From: CAWCDJ01 sp963836015 | Lineage (GTDB): Bacteria > Acidobacteriota > Terriglobia > Bryobacterales > Bryobacteraceae | DNA length: 64,000 nucleotides | Assembly: GCA_963836015.1 (NCBI GenBank) | Contig: CAWIIF010000004.1 | Location: forward strand, 1,054,001-1,118,000 | Direction: 5' to 3' | In this document: positions 32,566 to 41,673 of the stretch, one piece after another | Layout: each line of letters starts with the position of its first letter | Position numbering within the stretch: the first letter of the stretch is position 1 | The notes under the pieces: generated by a model | Databases searched by the model: none | What the model saw: only the letters and a program-made list of their open reading frames with translations | What the model was told of the DNA's origin: nothing | Translations under genes and position numbers: made by a program

Positions 32566-35500
32566 GCCGCAGGCGCCGGTACTGGGCGGGCGGCGCGGTC
32601 GCTGCGGCTCTGCTGATCGCTATCGCGGGCGCTGCCTGGTTTCTGCAGAGCGGGTGGCTCCGGGAAATCGTGCGCGCGCGGATTGTCAGCGCCGTGGAAT
32701 CGGCCACCGGCGGACGCGTCGAAATCGGCCAGGTCCAGTTCCAGTGGAAACAGCTTCGCGCCGAAGTCGCGAGCTTCACGCTCCACGGTTCCGAGCCCGC
32801 CGATAAGCCCCCTCTCTTCCGGGCCTCCCGAATTTCGGTGGGGCTCAAGGTGCTTTCCGCTCTGCAGCGCGATATCGACATCGAATCGCTGGAGATCGCC
32901 GATCCCCGCATTTACCTGATCGTCGGCTCCGGAGGCCGCACGAATATACCCGAACCCAAAGGTAAACGAGGCGGCGCCAATCCCCTCGAGGCGGTAGTGA
33001 ATCTGGCGATCGGCCGGTTCGACATTCGGAACGGCATTTTCGAGGTGGAGAACCGCGGCCAGACGCCCTTCGATGCCAGCGGCCGCAACCTGAACGCGCG
33101 GCTGTCGTACGAAGCGGGCGGACCGCGCTACCGCGGCAAACTTTCCATGCAACCGCTCGAGCTTCGATGGCCCGGGTACGCGCCGGTGCCCTTCGGCGTC
33201 GACCTTGCGGTGTCGATCGAGCGGAACCGGATCGGTGTTGATTCTGCAAAACTGGCCACCGGCAATTCGCAGCTTACGCTGTCCGGCGCGGTGGAAAACC
33301 TGGACGCCCCCACCGGGCGGTTTCGCTACCAGGCGCGCGTGGCGGTGCCCGATGCGGTCCGCATCCTGCACCTCGACGGCCTGGAGCGCGGCACGGTGGA
33401 GGCCTCCGGCGAAGGGGTCTGGGAGGGAGGCAGCCGCTTCTCGGCGTCCGGCAGCGTTCGCGCCAGGGATGTGGACTATCGCGATTCGGCGGTGCGGCTG
33501 CGCGATTGCCGCCTGGACGGAACGCTCGCCGCGACGTCCGGCGGAGTCGAAATCTCCGGCGCGCGGGTGGCCGGCAGCTATCTGAGCTCGCTCCAGCGCA
33601 CGGACGTGAGCGGCGGTATTTCGAAGGCGGCGCTGCGGCGCGGTGAGCTCAGTTTGCGCGGAATCGCGCTCGAGGCCCTCGGCGGAGAGTTCCTCGGCGA
33701 CGGCACCCTGCGCGATCTCGATCGCTTTTCGGTCGCCGGCCGCATTTCCGGCATCGACGCCCGCCGCGCGGTGGCCCTCTACAGCCGCGAGGCGATCCCC
33801 TGGGACGCGCTGGCCTCGGGCGAAGTCAGCGTCGAAGGATCGCTCCGCCGCCGGAACGAAAAACAACTGAGCGCCAGCCTGGCGATCGGTCCCGCCGGGG
33901 ACGGCCCGCCCGTCCACGGCCAGATCAGCGCCCGCTACGATGCGCGAACCGGCGTGTTGGATCTCGGCAGGTCGTCCATGATTCTGCCGTCGTCGCGAGC
34001 TGATTTCTCGGGCGCGCTGGGCCATGAAATGCGAGTCCGCCTGGAGACCCGCGACTTGAACGACCTGCTTCCCGCGGTGGGCCGGAGCGCCGGCTCGGTT
34101 CCGGTCCAGCTCTTGCCGGGCGGCAAGCTGGAATTCGCGGGTCTTGCGGCCGGCAGCCTGGATCATCCGCGGATCTCGGGCCGGCTGGCCCTGGAGCATT
34201 TCAGCGTTTCCGGCAAGGAGGTCGATTCTCTCGCGGGCACGTTGACCGCCTCGCCCGACAACGTCCGGATCGACGATGGAACCGCCGCGTGGAAGAGCCT
34301 GCGAGCGCGCTTCCGCGGGGCCGTGGCGCTCGCGGAGTGGCAGGCCGGCGATACCAGCCAGGTCTTCGGTGATGCCTCCCTGCGCGGCGCGGCCGTGGCT
34401 GACGTGCTGACCCTGGCGGCCGCCGCCGAGTTCCCGCTCAGCGGTACGCTTGGCGGCTCCGCGCAGTTTTCGGGCACGGTGGGGCGGCCGATGGCATCGG
34501 GCGACTTCGAGATCGTCAAGGGAGCGCTGCGGAACGAGCCCTTCGACCGGTTCACGGGCCGTTTGAGCTATAGCGGTGACACCCTGGAGCTGGCTTCCGG
34601 ACAGGTGCGTGCAGGAGCCAAGCAGGTGCAGGTGGCTGCGGCGTTTCATCACCCGCCGCAAACCTTCGATTCCGGCCGCCTGCATTTTCAAATAGCCACA
34701 AATCCCATGCCGATCGACCAGATCGCGACGCTGGCCAAGGCCCGCCCGGGAATCCAGGGCGCGGTGCAGGTGAATGCCTCCGGGGATCTCGATGTCACGC
34801 GGCGATCGGGCGGCACGGACTTTCGCCTCTCGGCACTCGGGGCCGTTGTCACCGCAAGCGGCTTGCAGTACACGGGCCAGCCGGTCGGCAATGCGCGCCT
34901 GGCCGCCCATTCCGAAGGGCAGGTTTTGAAAGCCTCGCTCTATGCCGACCTGGCCGAATCCGCGGTGCACGGCGAAGGCCAGTGGAAACTCGAAGGCGAT
35001 TATCCCGGCACCGCCACCGTCACCATCGCCAATTTCGATTTCGTCCAGTTGCGGCCGTGGCTCCCGACCTCCGCCGCGGACCGCTTTTCCGGCTCGGCGG
35101 ATGGCGAAATCCGCATCAAAGGGCCGGTGCTGAAGCCGGAGCAGCTCGAGGCCGAGGTGCGCCTGCCCAAGCTCAACATTGCACCCCCGGCCAAATCCGG
35201 AATCCCGGAATCGCTGGCGCTACACAATTCCGGCCCGGTGATCGCGACCCTGGCGAATTCCGAGCTGACCATCCAGAGCGCGCGCCTGGCGGGCCGCTCG
35301 ACCGACATCACGGTGACCGGGAAGGTGAAGCTGAGCCAGAAGAACCCGCTCGATCTGCGGGTGAACGGGCAGGTCGATCTGCAGGTGCTCCGCGATTTCG
35401 ATCGCAGCCTGGCGGCTTCCGGCATCGTCTCGACCGACGCGACCGTACGCGGCGAGCTTAGCAATCCGCAGATAAACGGCCGGATGGAGTTTCAGGACGC

Positions 35501-36638
35501 CGCATTCAGCGTGGTCGATCTGCCGAACGGCATCTCCGGCGCCAACGGGTTAATCCTGTTTACCGGCAACCGCGCCACGATCCAGAAGTTCAGCGGCGAA
35601 ACCGGCGGCGGCCGCATTGACCTTACCGGTTTTGCGAGCTACAGCGGCGGCCCGCTGGTATTTCACCTGCGCGCCGTGGCCAAGGAAGTGCGCGTGCGCT
35701 ACCCCGAAGGGGTCAGCACGGTCGCCGACGCCAACCTGAGCTTCACCGGCACCACCGACCGCAGCAACCTTTCGGGCACGTTCACGATCCTGCGCACGGG
35801 CTTCACCATCCGGTCGGATTTCACCTCCCTGATCGCGAAATCCTCGGAGCCGGTGCAGACTCCCTCCGCGCGCACCGGCCTGCTGGGCGGCCTGAACTTC
35901 GACATCCAGATCAATACCTCGCCCGACATTCAATTTCAGAGCTCGCTCACGCAGGACCTCCAGGTGGAGGCCAACCTGCGGCTGCGCGGCACGGCCAGCA
36001 ACCCCGCGCTGCTTGGCCGCATCAACATCACGCACGGCCAGGTGGTCTTCTACGGCACGCGCTTCAATGTCAACCAGGGGTCGATCGCCTTCTACAATCC
36101 GCTCAAGGTGGAGCCCATTCTGGACGTGGATCTCGAGACCAAGGCGCGCGGCATCGACATCACCCTCACGGTGAGCGGCCACCTGAACAAGTTGAACCTG
36201 ACCCCGCGTTCCGATCCGCCGCTACAATTCAACGAGATCGTGGCGCTTCTGGCCACCGGCCGGACCCCGACCTCCGACCCCACGCTGCTGGCCCAGCAGG
36301 CCACCGCGCCCAACGCCTGGCAGCAGGCCGGCGCGTCGGCCCTGCTCGGCCAGGCTATCGCCAGCCCGGTGACGGGCCGCCTGCAGCGCTTCTTCGGGGT
36401 AAGCAAACTGCGCATCGACCCGACGCTGCCGGGCGTGGAAAACAACCCGCAGGCGCGCCTGACCCTGGAGCAGCAGGTGACGTCGGACATTACGTTCACC
36501 TACATCACCAACCTGACCACCAGCAACCAACAGGTGATCCGCGTGGAGTGGGCGCTGAGCAAGCAGTGGTCGGTGGTGGCCCTGCGGGAAGAGAACGGCG
36601 TCTTCGGCCTCGACTTCTTTTACCGGAAGCAATTCTGA
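32562..36638 (+). CDS. tamB: TamB-like translocation and assembly module protein (DUF490)
   Basis: 1358 residues, the usual TamB size. The ATG overlaps the preceding stop (ATGA). A single N-terminal anchor (YWAGGAVAAALLIAIAGAAW) is followed by a very long beta-rich, AsmA-like region forming a hydrophobic groove, and the TamB C-terminal domain (about 1050-1358) with RSDPPLQFNEIVALLATGRT, TGRLQRFFGVSKLRIDP and a terminal phenylalanine. TamB spans the periplasm, partners an Omp85 protein and is linked to outer-membrane protein assembly and phospholipid transport. With the two genes before it, it forms a complete omp85-surA-tamB operon. A GC-rich, convergent chemotaxis operon follows after 52 bp. 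Confidence 0.95.
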   Translation: MSRRRRYWAGGAVAAALLIAIAGAAWFLQSGWLREIVRARIVSAVESATGGRVEIGQVQFQWKQLRAEVASFTLHGSEPADKPPLFRASRISVGLKVLSALQRDIDIESLEIADPRIYLIVGSGGRTNIPEPKGKRGGANPLEAVVNLAIGRFDIRNGIFEVENRGQTPFDASGRNLNARLSYEAGGPRYRGKLSMQPLELRWPGYAPVPFGVDLAVSIERNRIGVDSAKLATGNSQLTLSGAVENLDAPTGRFRYQARVAVPDAVRILHLDGLERGTVEASGEGVWEGGSRFSASGSVRARDVDYRDSAVRLRDCRLDGTLAATSGGVEISGARVAGSYLSSLQRTDVSGGISKAALRRGELSLRGIALEALGGEFLGDGTLRDLDRFSVAGRISGIDARRAVALYSREAIPWDALASGEVSVEGSLRRRNEKQLSASLAIGPAGDGPPVHGQISARYDARTGVLDLGRSSMILPSSRADFSGALGHEMRVRLETRDLNDLLPAVGRSAGSVPVQLLPGGKLEFAGLAAGSLDHPRISGRLALEHFSVSGKEVDSLAGTLTASPDNVRIDDGTAAWKSLRARFRGAVALAEWQAGDTSQVFGDASLRGAAVADVLTLAAAAEFPLSGTLGGSAQFSGTVGRPMASGDFEIVKGALRNEPFDRFTGRLSYSGDTLELASGQVRAGAKQVQVAAAFHHPPQTFDSGRLHFQIATNPMPIDQIATLAKARPGIQGAVQVNASGDLDVTRRSGGTDFRLSALGAVVTASGLQYTGQPVGNARLAAHSEGQVLKASLYADLAESAVHGEGQWKLEGDYPGTATVTIANFDFVQLRPWLPTSAADRFSGSADGEIRIKGPVLKPEQLEAEVRLPKLNIAPPAKSGIPESLALHNSGPVIATLANSELTIQSARLAGRSTDITVTGKVKLSQKNPLDLRVNGQVDLQVLRDFDRSLAASGIVSTDATVRGELSNPQINGRMEFQDAAFSVVDLPNGISGANGLILFTGNRATIQKFSGETGGGRIDLTGFASYSGGPLVFHLRAVAKEVRVRYPEGVSTVADANLSFTGTTDRSNLSGTFTILRTGFTIRSDFTSLIAKSSEPVQTPSARTGLLGGLNFDIQINTSPDIQFQSSLTQDLQVEANLRLRGTASNPALLGRINITHGQVVFYGTRFNVNQGSIAFYNPLKVEPILDVDLETKARGIDITLTVSGHLNKLNLTPRSDPPLQFNEIVALLATGRTPTSDPTLLAQQATAPNAWQQAGASALLGQAIASPVTGRLQRFFGVSKLRIDPTLPGVENNPQARLTLEQQVTSDITFTYITNLTTSNQQVIRVEWALSKQWSVVALREENGVFGLDFFYRKQF

Positions 36639-36690
36639 AGGCCGGCGCCGGGGCCGTTTCTCAGCGGCCTGCGACCCGGCGCGCCTGCGT

Positions 36691-37677
36691 TCAGCGCGCC
36701 TCCGTGGTGGAGGGCCCATGGTGCCCGAGCGAGAGCGCTTTCGCGATTTCGCGGGCAAGCTCATCGGGAACGAACTTCGCCACGAAGCCGTCCGCTCCGA
36801 CCCTCTTGGCATGCGATTCGTTGGCGGAACCCGACAGTGACGAGTGGATGACGACGGGAACATTCTTCAGCAAATCGTCTTCCTTCAACTGCCGGGTCAG
36901 CGTGAACCCGTCCATCTCGGGCATCTCCAGATCCGTCAGCACCATCGCGACCTTACGGCTTATGGGCATCCCGGCACTCCGGGCTTCCTGTGCCATGCTC
37001 TTGAGATGATGCCACGCCTCTTGACCCGTTTTCGTGGCAAGAAAGGGAAGGTTGAATCGGGTCAGAACCGTCTCGATCTGTCGACGCGCGACGCTCGAGT
37101 CATCGGCATAGACGATCACGGAACCCTGCGGAATCTGAATCGACGGGGTGTATGTGATCTCCTCGCCGCTCTTAAAGCGCGAAGGCAGAGTTTCACGCAA
37201 AATGGATTCCACATCCAGGATCAGAGCCAGGCGAGCGTTCTCCTGGTTCTCGTCCAGGCGAGCGAGGCTGGTAACGAGGGCCCCGGCCGCGGCCTTCTCG
37301 GCCGAGACGACCCGGCCCCACTCCAGGCGCACGATCTCCTCGACTTCCTCTACAGCGAATCCCTGAACGGAACGTTCGTACTCGGTGACCAGGAGAATAT
37401 TGCGCGCGGAGGGTGTGCAACCCACCACGGAGGGGAGATCGATTACGGGAATAATCTGGCCGCGGATATTGGCGACGCCCAGAACATGCTTGGGAGATCC
37501 CGGCATCGGGGTGATCGACGGCATTATCAGTGCTTCGCGCACTTTGAAGACATTCATGCCGAAGACTTCCCGAGTGTTCGAGTTCCGGTCCTCGCCCAGC
37601 CGGAAGATCAACAGCTCGAATTTGTTTGTGCCGGCTAAGTTAGAGCGCTCGTCGACTTCCTGCATTACGTCATTCAT
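36691..37677 (-). CDS. cheV: CheV: CheW-like coupling domain plus receiver domain
   Basis: 328 residues. Residues about 15-180 are a CheW domain (MNVFKVREALIMPSITPMPG; VLGVANIRGQIIPVIDLPSV); about 185-320 form a response-regulator receiver with VIVYADDSSVARRQIETVL (acidic pair), the phospho-acceptor in MVLTDLEMPEMDGFTLTRQL, S/T in VIHSSLSG and K in VAKFVPDEL. CheV couples receptors to CheA and is itself phosphorylated, serving adaptation or as phosphate sink. It is the last gene of the operon; GAGGAG overlaps the preceding stop. There is no separate cheW or cheY in the window. Confidence 0.95.
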   Translation of the reverse strand: MNDVMQEVDERSNLAGTNKFELLIFRLGEDRNSNTREVFGMNVFKVREALIMPSITPMPGSPKHVLGVANIRGQIIPVIDLPSVVGCTPSARNILLVTEYERSVQGFAVEEVEEIVRLEWGRVVSAEKAAAGALVTSLARLDENQENARLALILDVESILRETLPSRFKSGEEITYTPSIQIPQGSVIVYADDSSVARRQIETVLTRFNLPFLATKTGQEAWHHLKSMAQEARSAGMPISRKVAMVLTDLEMPEMDGFTLTRQLKEDDLLKNVPVVIHSSLSGSANESHAKRVGADGFVAKFVPDELAREIAKALSLGHHGPSTTEAR

Positions 37678-37688
37678 GGCGCGACTCC

Positions 37689-39101
37689 TCAGTTCTGCTT
37701 TTGACTGATAGCAGCACTCAGTTCATCCAGCTTGGTAAGCAATTCCTGCTCGATGCGCGAGATTTCGGAGCCCTGGCGCATGGCTTCGTCCCGATCCCCT
37801 GCCTGCACGGCCGTACGGATTCCGCGTGCGGCGAGATAGAGCGCGGCATAGGGACTTGCAACCTCCTGGAACGCGGGACTCTGTCCGAAGGACTCCCGCC
37901 CCACACCCTCGTACCAGCGTCCAAAGGTGGATTGGCGGTGGTCCGGCAGCTCGGCCGAAGGTTGTGGAACTCTCCGGTTGCCGATCTCGGCCAGGATGTT
38001 TCGTACGAAGATCTTGATGTCGTTTCTCGCCGACTCGATGTTCATCACCGCCACCGTGTTGTGAAGTGACTGAACCCGCTCGCCCAGAGAAATTGTGACC
38101 GACTCCGCGCCGTGGGCAGTCTGTTCTGCCGAGTGGCTGGTCTTTTCAATGGACCTGGCCGAGTTGTCAATGTCGACAATGTTGCCTTGCACTTCCTCGG
38201 TGGCCTTCTGCACGCGCTTCGATAGATTGCGCACTTCGTCTGCGACCACGGCAAAGCCGCGGCCGTGCTCTCCGGCTCGCGCCGCCTCGATTGCCGCGTT
38301 GAGCGCGAGCAGGTTGGTCTGATAAGCGATCTCCCGAATGGTCTGGGCGATTTGTCCGATCGCGCCCACCTGTGCGATCAGTCCCTTCGAGGCTTTGCGG
38401 CTGTCCGCCACCGACTGGGCGAGCCCGTTCAGCTTGCCGCCGACGGCCTTCATTGCGCGATCGGTCTCGTGAGCCAGGTCCATCAGCGAATCGGCGTTCT
38501 CCGACGCGGCCTTGCTCATGCTCGTGATCACCTCTTCGGCTAGTCTCGCGTCGCTGATGTTACGCCAGGAGGCATGGAACGCGATGACCTTCCTGGCCCG
38601 ATCGCAGATCGGTGTGAAGTTCAGGCTGAAGGTAATCCCGCCGAGGGTCAGCTCCGTACTGTGCTCTTGCGTCGGATCGGCGGTCAGGCTGCGGAAGACA
38701 TTCCGAATGCGCTCCGGATCCCTGTGAAACTGATGAATCGAGCAGCCGATAGCCTTGCGGACGTCCGCCCCCCTGAGAAGAGGATTGAGCCGCCTGTGAT
38801 TCAGGCTCATTGCCTCGAGCGCGGAGTGATTCATAAAGAGGATGGGGTTTTCCATCTGCTCGTCCGCATCGCACAGCATCTCCAGACTGGCGAGCGGCTC
38901 AAGCAGGGCGCGCGCGTAGTCGAGGAGCTGTTCCCGTTCAGAACCTTCTCCCCGCTCCCTGGCAGTTGTTTTGGCGCGCGGCGCCTGCCGGCCGGCGGCC
39001 TTGCCGCCGGGGCGTCCCGCCTTTTTGGGAGGCTTTGTCTTTGGCTCCGAAATCCTGCCGTTGCCGGCCTGACGATGATTGGGAATGACCATGCTAGCCA
39101 T
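37689..39101 (-). CDS. Soluble methyl-accepting chemotaxis protein with PAS and degenerate CZB domains
   Basis: 470 residues, no membrane helix. A Lys/Arg/Pro-rich leader (1-60) precedes a PAS-like domain (about 70-182; TFSLNFTPICDRARKVIAFH). The receptor signalling hairpin is about 190-350 with tip IAYQTNLLALNAAIEAARAG (259-278). Residues about 355-435 align with the zinc-binding CZB domain, but its His/Cys ligands appear to be I362, S391, Y418 and Y422, so zinc would not bind. AAAGGAG 7 bases before ATG 39101 fixes the start. It lies 13 bp after the ODP gene and probably responds to it (inference). No methylation enzymes are encoded nearby. Confidence 0.93.
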   Translation of the reverse strand: MASMVIPNHRQAGNGRISEPKTKPPKKAGRPGGKAAGRQAPRAKTTARERGEGSEREQLLDYARALLEPLASLEMLCDADEQMENPILFMNHSALEAMSLNHRRLNPLLRGADVRKAIGCSIHQFHRDPERIRNVFRSLTADPTQEHSTELTLGGITFSLNFTPICDRARKVIAFHASWRNISDARLAEEVITSMSKAASENADSLMDLAHETDRAMKAVGGKLNGLAQSVADSRKASKGLIAQVGAIGQIAQTIREIAYQTNLLALNAAIEAARAGEHGRGFAVVADEVRNLSKRVQKATEEVQGNIVDIDNSARSIEKTSHSAEQTAHGAESVTISLGERVQSLHNTVAVMNIESARNDIKIFVRNILAEIGNRRVPQPSAELPDHRQSTFGRWYEGVGRESFGQSPAFQEVASPYAALYLAARGIRTAVQAGDRDEAMRQGSEISRIEQELLTKLDELSAAISQKQN

Positions 39102-39114
39102 TTAGAAACTCCTT

Positions 39115-39873
39115 TTACCGAGAGATTACGGTTCCGACGGTCAGGCCATCGAACCAGTCCAAAAAATGTGCCACGTTTTCGCCTGCGTAGATGGCTCCGT
39201 GCTGAGGACAAAGGTAGTCGATGTCCAACTTGCGAACACGGTTGATCCAATCCTTTTTGGCGGCGTTTGAGGGCATCCATCGCTCATGGAAAAACTTCGC
39301 ATGCTGAATGTGGTCGTCGAATGCTCTCTTGGATTCCGCTCCCTGGTGCCCGCCGACCCAGATGCTGTGACCGGGCGGCAGGAGAGCCGCTCCCACATCA
39401 CCGCTGAAGTAAACCTTCGCCTCCGGGTCATAGACATGGAAGTTCGCGGAGGCGTGCAGATAGTGCGCCGGGATCAGTTCGAGATTGTGACCACCGATAA
39501 CCATGACGCCGCCCTCATCCGGGGTGCCGATCAAGTCGGCGTCCAGCGCTCCGTAGTGCCGGATGAAGCCTTCCCACAGGCTGGGTATGTGCCATTGCAC
39601 CTTCTGGTTGCACGCGTTCCACAAGGGTAGGCTGGACGCAATATCCGGATCCTGGTGGGAAACGAACGCCTTGACGACGGACGTAGGCGGCACGACCTCG
39701 GCTACAGCCGCGAGCACCTGCGGGAAGATCTCGAAACCGCCCGGGTCCAGAATGGCGCTCTGCCCGTTTGACTCGACGATATACACGTTCGAATCGATGA
39801 CCCGGCGCTCGTCCTGGTCATACAACACCCACCAGCGGTGATTCCCCGCCTCAAATACTGGCGCTGCTTTCAT
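39115..39873 (-). CDS. ODP-type di-iron metallo-beta-lactamase-fold protein, likely oxygen sensor for chemotaxis
   Basis: 252 residues with the metallo-beta-lactamase fold of flavodiiron proteins but no flavodoxin or rubredoxin part. Candidate iron ligands: H73, D75 and D77 (SHQDPDIASS, replacing HxExDH), H137 or H140 (AHYLHASANF), D159 (FSGDVGA) and H225 (CPQHGA). This set, the N-terminal NVYIVESNGQSAILDPGGFE and placement among chemotaxis genes fit the oxygen-binding di-iron proteins (ODP) known from Treponema denticola chemotaxis. It overlaps the preceding gene by 23 bp. An ordinary hydrolase is the alternative but fits the context less well. Confidence 0.85.
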   Translation of the reverse strand: MKAAPVFEAGNHRWWVLYDQDERRVIDSNVYIVESNGQSAILDPGGFEIFPQVLAAVAEVVPPTSVVKAFVSHQDPDIASSLPLWNACNQKVQWHIPSLWEGFIRHYGALDADLIGTPDEGGVMVIGGHNLELIPAHYLHASANFHVYDPEAKVYFSGDVGAALLPPGHSIWVGGHQGAESKRAFDDHIQHAKFFHERWMPSNAAKKDWINRVRKLDIDYLCPQHGAIYAGENVAHFLDWFDGLTVGTVISR

Positions 39874-40471
39874 GCAGTACCTCCTCTAATTCAGCGCGAT
39901 ATTTCCAGATCGCATCTCTGACCTTGGCCACCGCGAGCCCCATCTCGTGCGAGACGCGCATCAGCGGCGCGCCGCTCTGCTCCGAAAGCGCAGCCTCGAT
40001 GCGCCCGTTGGTGACCACGTACTCCTGCTCGGCGATACCCTCCTGCAGGCGTACGACCGTCTCCACCAGTTGGCGCAGGATCGCTATTCCTTCGGCTTCT
40101 TCAGCTTCGATGTTGCGCCGCCAGTTCTGTTCGGATTGCGAAAGAAAAGTGCTGAAACGGCCGTTTGCCTTCGTCATCTCCTTCGTACGGCGGAACATCT
40201 CGGTAAAGCGGGCGTTCTGCAAAATGCGCAGTTCCACCCGGACCAGCGGCGCGACCGATTGCTGTAGCGGCGCCGCGGCATCTTTCAGGTGCACCGCCTG
40301 CTCCCGGAACGCCTGGGCAACCACGCCGTAGCTCGCCAGTTTGTTCCCGTGCCGCTTGACAAGAACCATGGCGTTGAGAGCGCGGCGGTCGATCTCGTGC
40401 AACGAGCGTTCGATGGTGCGCCTTGTGCGGGACGACGCATCCATGATCTGCATAATGCGTTGAATATCCAT
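39851..40471 (-). CDS. Uncharacterised helical protein of the chemosensory operon
   Basis: 206 residues; ATG 40471 overlaps the cheA stop (TGATG) and the end overlaps the ODP gene by 23 bp, so it is translationally locked between them. Sequence is almost entirely charged helix with heptad-like spacing and no membrane segment, signal peptide or cysteines (for example IEAALSEQSGAPLMRVSHEM; WKYRAELEEVL). I recognise no family. The segment QQSVAPLVRVELRILQNARF may form a helical bundle, so a receptor-like or adaptor coiled coil for CheA or ODP is possible; this is only inference from position. Confidence 0.8.
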   Translation of the reverse strand: MDIQRIMQIMDASSRTRRTIERSLHEIDRRALNAMVLVKRHGNKLASYGVVAQAFREQAVHLKDAAAPLQQSVAPLVRVELRILQNARFTEMFRRTKEMTKANGRFSTFLSQSEQNWRRNIEAEEAEGIAILRQLVETVVRLQEGIAEQEYVVTNGRIEAALSEQSGAPLMRVSHEMGLAVAKVRDAIWKYRAELEEVLHESSASI

Positions 40472-41673
40472 CAACGCCCTCCTTCAATTGCGGCGGCAGC
40501 GGCTGCGCTGAGGGCCGTCGCATCCAGAATGAGGACGACATTGCCGCGGCCGGAAATCGTCGCGCCCTGGTACAGGTTGGGGCCGGTAAGAAAATCGATG
40601 GGCTTCACGACGGAGTCTTCGTTGCCCAGAACCTCTGAGACCACAAACAGGCCGCGCTCGGTCAATACGCCTTCGGCGCTCTCGGCGCCCAGGCGCAGCG
40701 GCCGATTCTGCAAGATCGCTCCCAGGTCCACCACCGGCGCTGTTCGCGAGCCGTCCACGCAATAGTTGACCCGGCCGGCGAGCCGGTGCACACGGTGCTC
40801 TTCAAGATCCGTCAGGCTATCGATGGCCGAGATCGGTAGCGCATAGACATCCTGGCGAACCCGCAGGTAGAGCACCGGGAGCACGGCCAGCGTGAGCGGA
40901 AACTCCATCGCGATGCGCGTGCCTTGGCCGAGAGTGGTATCGATCGAGAGGCGGCCCCGCAGCTTTTCGGTCGTTTCCTTCACTACGTCCATGCCCACAC
41001 CGCGTCCGGAGAGATCCGTCGCTCGTTCCTTGGTGGAGAAGCCCGGACGAAAGATCAATTCCAGCGACTCCTGGTCCGAAAAGTGGGCCGCCTGTTCCGC
41101 CGTGATCACTTCCTTCTCGATCGCCTTCTGGACAATCACGCGCCGGTCGATTCCCTTGCCGTCATCGGAAACCTCGATCCGTACCTTGTCGCCCAGGTGG
41201 ATCGCGGCAATCTTCAGCAGCGCCGTAGGGAGCTTGTTTGCGCTCCTCCGGACTTCCGGCAGTTCGATGCCGTGATCGAGGCTGTTGCGCACCAGGTGCG
41301 TCATGGGACCGGAGAGGGCGTCCACCACAGTCTTGTCAATCTCCACATCCTCCCCGGTAATCTCCAGCCGGACCTCTTTGTTGAGCTGACGCGAAAGGTC
41401 GCGAACCACGCGGGGCAACTGCTGGAACAGGCGCCTGCAGGGCTGCATGCGCAGACGCATCACCGTGCTCTGTAGATCGCTCACTCTCAGGTCCATCTCT
41501 CGCGCGATCCGGGACATGTTCTCGTCGTCCTTGATCAGCCCGCCTACCGCGGAGGTCAGCCGGTTCCGCAGGAGCACCAGTTCGCCAACCTGGTTCATGA
41601 CGGCATCGAGCCGGTCCGCGTCTACGCGCAGCGAGTTCTCAACGGCGTCAGCGCTCCTCGGATCCCGATCGGG
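40471..41673 (-). CDS. cheA: CheA, dimerisation, kinase and CheW-like domains (downstream part of a frameshifted gene)
   Basis: About 400 residues in the frame one base off from the upstream part. It has the P3 dimerisation helices (LDAVMNQVGELVLLRNRL), the P4 ATPase with N box LVRNSLDHGIELPE, G1 SDDGKGIDRR, F box FRPGFSTKE, G2 GRGVGMDVVKE and G3 GQGTRIAMEFPLTL, and the P5 CheW-like domain to the end. The open frame runs upstream to ATG 41952, but that stretch is out-of-frame P1 sequence. With one base removed from the run of four G (41671-41674, + strand), P1 to P5 make one 578-residue CheA with a short Pro/Ala linker and no P2. If real, P1 and the kinase core are separate polypeptides. Confidence 0.9.
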   Translation of the reverse strand, partial: PDRDPRSADAVENSLRVDADRLDAVMNQVGELVLLRNRLTSAVGGLIKDDENMSRIAREMDLRVSDLQSTVMRLRMQPCRRLFQQLPRVVRDLSRQLNKEVRLEITGEDVEIDKTVVDALSGPMTHLVRNSLDHGIELPEVRRSANKLPTALLKIAAIHLGDKVRIEVSDDGKGIDRRVIVQKAIEKEVITAEQAAHFSDQESLELIFRPGFSTKERATDLSGRGVGMDVVKETTEKLRGRLSIDTTLGQGTRIAMEFPLTLAVLPVLYLRVRQDVYALPISAIDSLTDLEEHRVHRLAGRVNYCVDGSRTAPVVDLGAILQNRPLRLGAESAEGVLTERGLFVVSEVLGNEDSVVKPIDFLTGPNLYQGATISGRGNVVLILDATALSAAAAAAIEGGR

